Shown here piece by piece: positions 10,229-23,973 of a stretch of DNA of 64,000 nt (position 1 is the stretch's first letter; each line of letters starts with the position of its first letter). This DNA is from Guillardia theta CCMP2712. Lineage: Eukaryota > Cryptophyceae > Pyrenomonadales > Geminigeraceae. A model generated the notes under the pieces. The model searched no databases and was not told the DNA's origin. It worked only from the letters and a program-made list of their open reading frames with translations. The stretch lies in contig NW_005434664.1 in assembly GCF_000315625.1 (NCBI RefSeq), positions 1-64,000 on the forward strand. The letters are read 5' to 3'. The position numbers and the translations under genes are program-made.

Positions 10229-10537
10229 CTTCCTCTCAGACAGAGGTGCTGGCTCAAGATGGTATGTAGATTGTTAAATATTTCTGTAAATCATTTTCAA
10301 AGCCCCCCCTTACTGGCAAGAAATAGTCCAGGTTGGCCGAGATCTCAACATTCAACTTTTGCCTGCTGTCTTGTACAGCAATGGCACGAGCTCAGCGAGC
10401 CAACCAACGTCGATCACCTTCCATCCATATTAGTCATTCTTCTATCTCTGTATGTTTTCACCGTGCAGTGTCGCATGTACAGCTTGGACGTGAGGACCTG
10501 TCGAAATGGTGAAATTCTGCTCTTCATCTTCTTTGCA
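10229..10537. other. Intergenic, convergent 3' ends
   Basis: About 310 bp lie between the stop of the M13 peptidase and the stop of the helicase on the other strand. I see no gene. The + strand open frame across it (10259-10654) runs antisense into the helicase C-terminal exon and has no family resemblance. Confidence 0.5.
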
Positions 10538-13531
<2,994 letters not shown>

Positions 13532-14012
13532 GACCTCAAGTTGGATGCAGTCTTTGATTTGTATGCTTATCTACCTATTTCATATGATTCAATGAAACCA
13601 GACATCATTTCTTCGACATTTCGTGTCAGAATTTCAATCTCGCATCGCACATTCCCTTCGCGTGCTCTCGTCTTCTTGCTCACGCGTTCTTTACTGCAAG
13701 CTCCTTCCACATTGCGACTATCCGAAGCAGCCCGCCTCAAGATTTGTTGCAAGCAAGAATTTGAAATTTTGGTGATTAACATTGTGAATTTTCCTATCTT
13801 GTTTTAAAGAATTCCCCAACAGATCTGTGAATAATCAAATCGAATTTTCTCTGTGGGTTCCCAGGCTTCACAAGTTTTCACTAAGTACCAACGATTCAGT
13901 TACTCACAAGCTAACATTTCAAATTTATTGATTAATATCAAATATATTCTATGATTAGCAATTCCAAACACCGCAGTACGGTATTTCCACCTCTCCTGGG
14001 GTTGTACGCGTC
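13532..14012. other. Divergent intergenic region (helicase / ELAPOR-like gene)
   Basis: About 480 bp between two divergent starts. It presumably holds both promoters. I see AT-rich stretches around 13810-13950 but no motif I would name. The minus frame 13782-13567 could be a 5' exon of the helicase, but nothing supports it beyond being open. Confidence 0.4.
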
Positions 14013-17000
14013 ATGCAGGAGGCGCTCGCTAGTGGGGGAAGAGAAGATATGTCAGCAAGACCATGGCCTGCTCGTTCCTCTTCTCTTCTCCTCGCAGCTT
14101 TTCTGGCGGTCTGTGACGTCAGTAGGTTCGAAAAGATGAACTCACTCTTATGCCGTAGGCTCAAGTGTCCATGTTTCCAGCACATGCCCACCCAATGAGA
14201 GAAAGGCTGGGAACAGGAAAGGTGAACGCAAGCAAACTGCACTTTCCTCTCAGGAACCCCAAGCTATCTCGAAAATCAAGAGCAAACAAGGTATTATCTA
14301 CCATGAATACTCTCATCTGGCTAACAGTTTCATAATTGAAGAATCCAACGCACTGGGGGCTTCTGGCAGACGCAGGAGCTGTGAATCCTGGTCTTCCTCA
14401 GGGTTGGACGGAAATGAAGGATCCGATCACGTAAAATCAAATGTAAACCATTTCCGACAACAGCTTGATGATTCTTTGCCTGCAGGCATCAATCCTACTA
14501 CTACAACGCGGATAACAGCGTGGCAACTTGGACAATGTGAGTCATTGCGTTCTTCCAGAATCGTGCTGATCATCTGCTGTAACAATGACAACCATGTGAC
14601 AGCCCTCAACCTGATATGATTTCTACCATCAAAGAGTGCAAAGATAACGACATCCACACTTCTTACACGAGCTGTGATGAGTCAACCTCGACGAGGTGAG
14701 GGATCTCACTGGCCGTACATTCAAATTGAATTGACAGTGTTTCAAAGGTCTCTGACGTACTTCTATTCCGCTCTTTGCAAGAAAGGAAAGGCACTCCCTC
14801 CTACAGTTGTTAATCTCCCGTGCAACATCACATGCAACGCCGGACAATACCTGCCACTGGGCAAGCCCACTTGTTCACCGTGCGAACCCGGTACCTACTC
14901 TATTGGTGGAGGAGAAAAGTACATGAACTGGGAATCTTTCCCTCCTGGTAATTCTTCTATCCATCGTATTCCATTCCCAACCATCTTTGAGATGGAGTCA
15001 ATAATGATCCTCACAGGGTTTTCCACCAGCTGCAAATTTCAGTTGGAAGCAGACAACGACCAAACCTGCAATGGGTCAACTATACCGATTAAGGGGTTCA
15101 CGTTGATGTGATATGATATTCAGGTGGGTTTTGAATGGTACATATATTCATTCCGGGGAGCTCCGCGGAAAGCGTCTTGTTGATTCAACCCTGACAATGA
15201 AAGTGGAGCTCATAAGAAGTGGATCTGTCACGTTCGAGTATAAGGTAACGTTTTACTGAATCTTGTTTTGAAACAATGATCGTGTCCTTTTTAGGTTGAT
15301 GCTGAACGCCGCTGGGATGGTCTATACTTCGCGGTGGATGGCGAGACAGTGATGCAAATGGATTCCTACGAATTCAAGTACACCCAGTTCACCTGGCCAC
15401 TTGCAGCTGGGCTGCACACTTTGCAATGGGTCTATCACAAAGACGTTGCATACGAGATGGGAGAAGATCGTGCAAGGATCAGATCTGTACAGGCAAGTGC
15501 ACGCAGTGATGCCAAGAATGCAACTTGATTGAAAATTTTGGTTGTAAAAGGTTATTGGAATGCAATACAACACGGAAACTTGCTCAGTCTGCCCAAAGGG
15601 ACACTACAGGTGATGTTACTGTTCTTGCTGTAAAGAAATCTGGCTAGGTGATTTTCCTGATTTTGTGTCCAGCCCCCCTGGAAGTGCTGAGTGCCTTAAG
15701 TGTCCAGTCAATACATATGCTGACAAATCCGGGACGGCTTCTTGCTTGCCGTGTAATCCAGTTGGAGGCCATGACTCTGCTAAATACTCACTTCCCGGAG
15801 CTGTCCAGTGCAAGGTACTTGTGCTGCATTTGAAAGTACTCTCTTTCACCGCGTTGTCAGCCCGCCAAGCCCTGTGTGGAGACCGACATTTTGGTCACCT
15901 ATAGTGAATGCAATAATGGAAAGCGTACGAAGCATGAGTCTTACGTGGAGGTTTTACCTTTGACGGGCTTGTCTACGTTTGTAAAAGAATTTCCAGCCTA
16001 AGATATGCAGTGGTGGTGTCCAACCTAAGCCAGACAAGGAGGTAACACTCTTTGAAAATTCATGCTGAGTTCTAAGTCGAGATTAGGTCGAGTGTTCTCC
16101 ATGTGATAGGGGAGAATATCGCCAGGGAGCTGTGTGCAATTACTGCCCAGCGGGCAAGTACAATCCCAATCCAACAAGGAGTGGAATCGATGTTGTACAT
16201 ATGTCTATGAGATTGATTTTCCTGAGTATTTGGTGAAAGGTCTGCAAATCATGTCCTAAAGGCTTTGTTGCATTGAAGGTACAGCCTCAGTTGACACGTA
16301 CAAGATTCCTTGATCATTTGTGGCAGCTACGATATTACGACCAGCAATTCACCCCTGCGATGTTCAAACGGTTCAAAGAAAACTACATTGGCGTTCCCTG
16401 AATCGTATTTTAGCTACCTTGAAAGAGGAGAAATGCAAACGGGTTGCGCGAATGGCTTTTGTGCACAGAATGGCTGGCGAGCGCTGGGATCTAGTTTAGA
16501 CACTGGTACGTTCAACACTAAGAAAGCTTCCTTTTATGCTTCTTTGTCAGGGGTTGGCAATGGAGATGTTGCAGATATTTGGCTTTCAGTGCGTGTTGTG
16601 TTAGAGACTACAGGGCAGGTGTTCTTCAACTACAGGTAATTGCATGCTCATTCTTGCAATTCCTGCATTCGCCATTGAAAGTTTGCAGTACGCGTGTGAG
16701 AAATTCAGAAAACCGACTCCAATTTTTCGTGGATGATGATCGCATATGGGGTGTTGAAACTCAGCAGGTGATAGATTCTTCTTTGCATCGAGTCGATGAC
16801 CTGTGGTGTAAGCTTTATGCTTATGAAGACAGCGGCTATGAGTCCACGGTGACAATTATCTTGACTTAGCCTTTTAGCCTTGCTTATTCTTCGAATTTTA
16901 GGCTACCAGTGGATTTGAGAGTCGCTTCACATTCGCTGCTGATGTCGATCGTATGTGATGGGCTAGAGGGGAAGCTTAGATGGATTTCAGGTGCCCCCCG

Positions 17001-18788
17001 GGTCGCATGTTCTCACATGGGTATTCCACAAAGAACGCGAGTACTCGTGGATGGAAGGCGATGCCAACTCGCAGGCTGCAAAAGAGGTCGAAATAGATTT
17101 CATTCACTTTCCCTCACTCAAATCAATTAATTTCTGCAGGACAGGGCAGTGATCGATTCTATTGTGGTAAGATAGGTTTGAAACACGCGGAAGGCCTTGA
17201 ATGATATCTCCGTAGGTCACTGGCGTCCAAGACGGCGGAGCCATTGAATGTGTCGCTTGTCCGCCCGGCTTTGTGTCAGATGAGCAGGCCTCCATCTGTG
17301 CACCTTGTCCCCCTGGGCAATTCGCTGCGGGCGGAGGATCCTCGTGTGCACCTTGTACAGCGGGAACTTTCACTGCCACTCCAGGATCGAGCTCCTGCAG
17401 ATTGTGTGGGCATGGAACCTTCAGCCACATCGGCGCCGCTTCCTGCGATGTCTCACCAACTAACTGCCGGTACACGGTTGATGACGAGACCATCTACGAC
17501 CTTGGAGAATTAGCGCGAGTTGGAAAGCCAATGTGGGGGCCAGTGGTGGACAGCAACAACAGCATGAACTATTACATCAACATTTGTAGTCAAAGCCATG
17601 CGAATGGAACTTGCGCGGTCTGACGTTACATTATTGCTTTTGAGATATCTGAATTGTTTCCAGGGGAGAGGAGGAGACGCTGCCAGATCATTTGCTTGTC
17701 AAGAGAGCACGCTCTTCGACGATTTCAATGACAATGCTTTTGCTGTGAGGTCGGTTCTCTGTTTCCTCTGAACTTTTGTTGGTTGTCACCCAATTGATTT
17801 CTATGCAAGTCGACTTCATGTGTTACAATCTGATCAAGTTCCTGACTGCAACGATAGCCTCGGTGATACCATGGCATTTTACACCCTACCGCAACGACCT
17901 CGCAATGGGTTAATGGTTTCTATACAGGTTTCAGCTGCCTTCTTCACATATGCATGCTGAACTTGCTTGCTCAGGGTGGAGAAAAGTGTTGGAATGGAGG
18001 CACACGATCGTTGAACATCACGATGTACTGCGACCCTGAAGCTGGACCTGGTCTTTCTTGAGTGTTGCGGTTGTCTCATCTTATCTTATCGCAGGCTTTC
18101 CATCTCTCATTCCTGGAATGCCAGTCGAACAGAAGAAATGTGGATATGCTTTGCAATGGCGATCGCAGGTGAAGTGATTCTTGTCTCGTTTGCAGCTCAC
18201 AGTGGCCTAGTATGCTTGTCCTTTGTGCACAAATGAAGACATGCGAACACTGCCTGGGGAATGCTCAGTCACTGGAAAGAGACCAGTGCACATGGTGTGG
18301 AAAGAACCCAAGGTTTGTCATGGTAAGACAACTCCAATCTTGCATTTACCTTTGAAAAGTTGTCGTCTTCCTCAGCTTGACATGTTATGACGAAAGGTGG
18401 ACTGGATCTCCCTGAAGTGATCTACGAAGATTGTCAAGCTGTCTTGCTTGACAAGTCAAAGGTGAGTTCATGGGCGTTCGTCTTTGCTGGCTCAGACTGA
18501 TGTAGGTGACAATGATCATCGTATCGGGGGTCTCGGTGTTTGGAATCCTCTTAACAGGATTGATATATCTATACTTCCGCAACAGGAAGATATATAGGGA
18601 GTACAGCGTGTTGAAGGAACAGGTACAACGATTGTGCGAAAAACTTCATCGCTAACTTAGACATCCAGAACGAAGCAGAGATCGAATTGGACAGAATGGT
18701 AGGCTGAAGATTGAGGTTATTGAACATTCGTTGCACTGACTTGACGGGCCGGGTGCAGGCTGGTTTCTCACTGGACGAAGATCACTGA
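14013..18788 (+). CDS. ELAPOR1/KIAA1324-like type I membrane protein with N-terminal WW domain
   Basis: A multi-exon receptor-like protein. It starts at ATG 14013 or 14049, and a signal peptide follows (SSSLLLAAFLAVCDA). Exon 2 (about 14160-14290) leads into a WW domain built from three exons: LPQGWTEMKDPIT, then HQSYYYNADNSVATWT, then IPQPD. Next comes the ELAPOR-type start (IKECKDNDIHTSYTSCDEST), then GCC2/GCC3 Cys-rich units (CNAGQYLPLGKPTCSPCEPG near 14830; SAECLKCPVN near 15680; a GEYRQGAVCNYCPAGKYN unit near 16110; CAPCPPGQFAAGGGSSCAPC near 17295). A mannose-6-phosphate-receptor-homology region follows (YYINICSQSHANGTCAV near 17570; CWNGGTRSLNITMYCD near 17990). The end is a transmembrane helix (VTMIIVSGVSVFGILLTGLI, near 18510) and a short charged tail, stop at 18786-18788. 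Animal ELAPOR proteins act in the trans-Golgi/endosome route and autophagy. The WW domain is not part of those proteins as I know them. Confidence 0.82.
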
Positions 18789-19190
18789 TCTGCCGCTGCT
18801 GCGGCTCTCATTCAATGTAATGTAATAACTGAGTAAATTCGTCTCTACCGCTGTTCCCGTTGGCACCAGTCACTGAGTCAGATGAAACATCCGTGGGGCC
18901 GGGCAGTAGTAACGGGTGAGTAACGTAAAGCCACTTGCCACCAAAAGGGTGCGCCTCACCTTGGCTCTTTTACACCTGATCAAGGGTCGTTGCTGACTCG
19001 CACGAGCTGCCCCAAAAACTGTGAAAGAGAGCGTTTTGGAACTGAGCTTTCCCGAGAAAAAAAATGTCCCTTTCAAACTAGAGTGTGGAAATCTTTGACG
19101 AGCACAGCGACAGCAGCGGAAGCAGCAGCTTTCAACACCGTCGCACAGTCAGCTCTGTCAGTCTGGTCAACATCGTCGACATAGTCAACA
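18789..19190. other. Intergenic
   Basis: About 400 bp without a supported gene. It contains a 14-base word near 18900 that also occurs in bacterial/plastid 16S rRNA, but the flanks do not continue the match. A Ser-rich open frame upstream of ATG 19191 may be 5' UTR. Confidence 0.4.
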
Positions 19191-19645
19191 TGGGTAGTGG
19201 GTTGTCTCGATGCGGTTTGCAAGACAAAACCACAGCAGATGCCGCAAAAAACGGGCGAGGAAAGACTTCTCAAGGGGAGCATGTCGACCGAAGAATGAAA
19301 ATTCATGTTTTCAACCATGAACAACCGAAGAAAGCAGGTCATCAACGAGAGATAAAGCATCAGAATCTAGTCAAATTCGAGAAGCAATTCAAGACTGATG
19401 AATCTGCCTCATCGATCTCTCGCAGTCCTTCATGCCCTATGCAGGTGCAAGCGCCTATTTCTCCTTGTTGCACAAGGGGGGAAGCAGATCAACGGGATTT
19501 ATGGCCGAGGAGGTCACCATCGCGACCTCCGGTCAGCTTCTGCAATCTGAATCAACGTCGAAGGAACATGGAAGCTCAGCTGGCTCAGGAGGAGCTGATC
19601 CTTGCAGTGCTGCAAAACTCCAGGAGAGAGATCCCCTCATACTGA
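19191..19645 (+). CDS. Small basic protein with putative N-myristoylation/palmitoylation signal
   Basis: From ATG 19191 the protein begins MGSGLSRCGLQDK. This fits the N-myristoylation pattern (Gly2, Ser6) with a Cys at position 8 that could be palmitoylated, suggesting membrane attachment. The 151 residues are Lys/Arg-rich and low in hydrophobics (GKTSQGEHVDRRMKIHVF ... ISRSPSCPMQ) and end in a short helical stretch (NMEAQLAQEELILAVLQNS). I recognise no family. The frame is open upstream to 19085 without an ATG. An intron beginning at the GTGCAA after 19441 is possible, in which case the C-terminus would differ. It is convergent with the next gene. Confidence 0.45.
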
Positions 19646-19788
19646 AACTTCTCCGTGACATCCACTGATGGACTTGGTACTTACCCAAATGGACTTTGTA
19701 AAATATCATATCTAGTAATCCCAATCAATAAATTAATATCAATGCAATCTCTTCTACTCCTTGATGAGCTCATCCTGCAGCTTCAACG

Positions 19789-22700
19789 TCAGCGAATGCA
19801 AATGCTGCCGGACCAAATCACCTCCTCCTCGGAGTACTCTGAATCAGAGACGTCATCTTCTCCAGGTACTTGAACCTGCGCCACCCAACCAGGTCACCGT
19901 GGCACCGCGATCCTTCGAAATAGCAGCATACAGGTGCCCAAATCCTTGGTCTCGGCAAGTCAGGGCGAGTTACGGCAGTTTTCAAGTTTCGGATGTGCAA
20001 GTCTGCCACGTTGAATCTGAAAAAACGTTAGAAAGCCTATCCATGCTCCGTCGGCATCACCCGAAATGCAGAGCCAAGCAAAAGCAGATAAGAAAAATGA
20101 AGGCACTGACGATGATCAGAGCGAGAATGGGCGGACTCCACTCAATACAAATCTGTCTATCGGTGTCAATTCTCAAACATGACATTCTGACCATGTTCAC
20201 AGGTGGCTTTCCGTATGGGAGCTCTGGTGAGAATCCACCGCTATCGCCTGCTGGAGGGGTCAGCCATACAAGCGACCGCGATTCTGAATGACCTGTAGGA
20301 TCTGCAGGAAAGTTTGGACTCGCTGGATTGAGCTCGTAGGTTGTTGGGTGAGATCCATACTCTCCGGTAGAGTTTGCAGAGGGAAGACAAGGGCCCATGA
20401 AGCCATAGGGCGCAAGCCACTTGGGCAGTGGCTGATGGATTGGCAGAGGTCAGTTTGAAATCTGCCAAGGCCAAGAAAACCTGTTTGGTCAAGTCTCCTC
20501 TCGTTCTTGCCCAAGCACTCTCCGTCCCCTTTCTGCAGTGATACATTAACGACAGCTTGTAGCCTAAACCTGGATGAACCTTGACAGTGTCGTTTGTTGC
20601 AGGATGGCGAATTCAGCAGAGCAGTCCAAACAATAATTGTGATTGTCCTTCATACAGGACCTATAAACCAAAAGCAAGGTCGCAATCAGCAATCGTCAAT
20701 TACGATGTAGAATACCAGCATCGTCCATAAAGTTGCTTCGTTCCTAAAAAGGTCTGTTGTCCACCTTTTGACCGTTTTCACACATATTGTTTGTCCATGC
20801 AAGGAACACCTTCAAAACATCTCCCATACCAAAGATCACAAGGACTGACTTGAACGCAGATGCTCTTTCCGATTTGACATCCTCTGTCAAATCAATTTGA
20901 ATCATCTGATTGTACTATGAAGCCTTGCAGGACTTACTGGTAGGTACATCCGTCAATTGTGTTTGATCCATTGCACGCAAAATCTTCAGGCTGACAGTGC
21001 CTGCAGAAGATTCATGAAGATCTTGTTGGAGGATGGCCCACCAGCAATGCCAATTGTACTCCACTTGGCAGGATTGAGAGCATCCGTCCTTGGCCACACC
21101 CTCACGAACTTTATCTTGAGCATTCGTTTCTTACTTACCCCATTTATTTGGTTTCCGTCATCGCATTCCTCCCCAGTGTCTGTCTGTTGCATATTTAGCA
21201 AAAGCAAACTTCATTCTGCTTCTTGTTACCTGTGTCTTGCCGTCTCCACAAATCTTGGATTGTAGTGTCGTGACACCTGACACATGTGATTGCTCAAGCA
21301 AGCCGAGATTCATCGTTCACCATCAATAGATATCGCCCTAAACGTTGTCAAATTGACGCCGCCGGGAAATCCTTCCTGTGAATGTTGAATGTCTCAAACT
21401 AGAACCGCGATATTGGTAGCAAAGCGAGTACTTCTCGCATTAATTGATCCACAATGCCTTGACTAAACTTTTGCGCTGTAGATAGTCAACCCCGATCGGA
21501 TCAGTGGGTAGAGTATCGGCCATTGAATCACATACCGATGAGAGCAACAAGAATTTCACTCTTGGCGTCACTAGCAGTTGACACCCGAACTTTGACCTTC
21601 ACTCTTATGACATTTCGCAGGGAAAATGGATCATTTCTACCTCTACATTATTTGATGCTCGAACAAACCTGCAAACCCTTCAATGTTCGTTGACCCTCGG
21701 TAAATTAAGCTACATGCGCTTGACATAATTTGCGAAGCTGTGCCGAGTGAGCTTTGCATGAAGTGGATAAGATCTCTTCGTCAAAGTCAAACAAAATAAG
21801 AAATATGTGAAGCTCGATTACAGTATCGGTTGCTGTAATGATATCGAGGAATATCTAAAAACCAAGGTGTCATTATTCAAAGGGTAGAAGGTTTCGGGAA
21901 GACGATGGCACCTGCGCGATATCGAGTGCCTTTGCAAGTACACCAAGAAAATGAAACTTCCTCTCCCTATTGAAGCTGACGCCACTTTCTCCGTGAACTG
22001 AAAAGCAGGTAATCAATGAAAATTCACAGAACCCTTTGCTTAACCTAAAATGTTCAGTTCAATGCTAGATCTGACAGGCTCAGGGGTTGTTTCAATGATC
22101 TGTGTAGTTGCTGCTGCAGCTGTTGTTGTGATCTGCTGATTCGTAACAGGTTCGCAGGTTCCAGGGCAACCCATGCATGGCTGTCTATCTGAACATCGAA
22201 ACTGCGTCCTGAGAAATGTGTTATGTAACATTCAAAAGTGTAAATAGTCTTACCGGCATGTTTGATTAATCTTTTGAATGGTTTCGTAATATTTCACTGA
22301 TCCTACAGGCCAGCTCTCCCAGTCTCCCTAAGACCTTCGGTCAGCCGTCCTTGCATGTGAAAGCAACTATGCTTTCACTTTGCACATCTCTGACGCAAGC
22401 ATCTTCTCACAAAATCCGCAACACATCTCAAGAAATCCAATGCCCTAGCATGATAATCAAATTCTGCAGGAGTGTACACTGAGAGCATGCATTCAATGGG
22501 GGCTGAAATGTTTGCTTAATGCCTTGACAGTCTTCGTCTCTGTAGCACATCACATGTTGTCCAAGTGAAACCTCTCCCTTTCGAGATGGTCAGAAAGCTT
22601 TAATCGTTTCTTGGTATGCTCGCTATAACTCACCGGGATGGTCTCATATTCTGGTACCACAACATCAAATTTGGTATCCTGAGAGGGCGTTACATGTCGG

Positions 22701-23742
22701 TAAGAGGCATAAGACATACCGTTGCAAACGTCAAAGTTGTTTGAAACTTCGTTGTATTATCAGCTTTGTTCACGTCGTAAAGGGCAGTCAAACTTAATAT
22801 TGATGCGTATTGATCTATCTTTAATGCCAGAGTTTTTGTCGCCAAACTATCTGGAAACGCATTGCCTGCAAAGTTTGTCATGCTTGTTTCAAGAGGGGAG
22901 GTAGCCTACCCATTTGTGTTAGTTTTGCTGTTATGCATGGAATCAAACCGCATGTTGGATTGGCTGCATCATAGATGAAGTAGCCATACGCAATTGACTT
23001 CCAATCTTTCTGACGAGTGAAAAGGTATCGTGGATTTCTTCGACGAGTCGTCAAACGGTAAATCGGTTCCTCTAGAGGGTACCTGCAACATCTTTCCGTC
23101 CCGCTCGCTCGGTCTGTGATTGAGCTGAAAAAACCATTGGCGTTTGAGCAAATGGCAGTATAGTTGCCAGAACATGTCAGCGTATTCATTCCCTCCTGAG
23201 ATTTTCCTGGCTTTAAAAGACAGTTTCCATCAGATCAGGGCAAACGCAAACCAGGGATGGTCGGAGGATGTTGTTGGCATAAAGGGTAGCATTTGCTTGT
23301 GAGGTCGCGCAAACAGCTTTCAAAAAGAGATCAATCGCTGAGAATCACAAGATTTGATTGGTACAAGTGCGAAACACGCTTGGCTCGCTTATGCCATTTC
23401 TGAATGTCAAAATCAGAAACGTAATGTCAGACGTGCCCCTGTACTTGCAAGCAACGAAACCCGAAGTATCCGTGATACATTCTGTTGGCTTTATCAATGA
23501 AAGTGTGCCTCTACATTTGAGATAAGACCTGCTTCTCCACAGTTTGTGTCGGCATCAAAGTTGGAGTAAACCATCGCTGTTGCTTGGTAGCACCGAAAGG
23601 TGTCTGTAATAGCTGGCTGTAGGTAAGGAAATGTCTGGTCAACGGTGGGCTCAACTGCTGGGAGAAAGAGGAGGAGGGAGAACGTGATGAGTGCGAGAGC
23701 GATCGAGCCATCACGCATGAGGCGAAGCTTCATCTTCACCAT
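19789..23742 (-). CDS. Cys-rich single-pass membrane protein with DUF4215-type repeat
   Basis: A multi-exon gene, read only in part. ATG 23742 starts a signal peptide (DGSIALALITFSLLLFLPAV), followed by an ectodomain beginning TFRCYQATAMVYSNFDADTN. Further exons around 23180-22690 carry Cys-containing ectodomain sequence (NTLTCSGNYTAICSNANGF). Near 21270-20930 the reading CGDGK ... GEECDDGNQING, then DGCSQSCQ, is the Myxococcus-type Cys-rich repeat (DUF4215). A transmembrane helix (PILALIIVSAFIFLICFC) lies near 20085. The short cytoplasmic tail then ends in an acidic stretch (GEDDVSDSEYSEEEVIW), stop at 19789. Function unknown; DUF4215 repeats occur in secreted and surface proteins of many protists. 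The middle (22700-20560) is not fully resolved into exons. The start is divergent from the channel gene, 231 bp away. Confidence 0.6.
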
Positions 23743-23973
23743 CGCGCCCGTCTCGCTCTTACTTTCCCTTCCCGCCCATTGCTGCTCAAAAAAAAGAAAT
23801 CATTCAGGGTGATGGGAGAGTGATTTGAGGATGAATCAAACTTGTTTCAAATAGTTCGGTTTCATTTGAAATTATCTTGTGAGCGTAGTCGCTCTATAAA
23901 GGGAGGGCTCGAATGCAAGGACGGTAAAGGACTGACGGGTTGAACAAGTCGAGGAGGTAGCAGCAACTGCGTC

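Noticed and set aside
18890-18960. A 16S rRNA-like fragment (plastid insertion)
   Set aside because: Only about 14 bases (ACGGGTGAGTAACG) match what I know of the 16S consensus. Flanking bases do not continue, so chance is sufficient.
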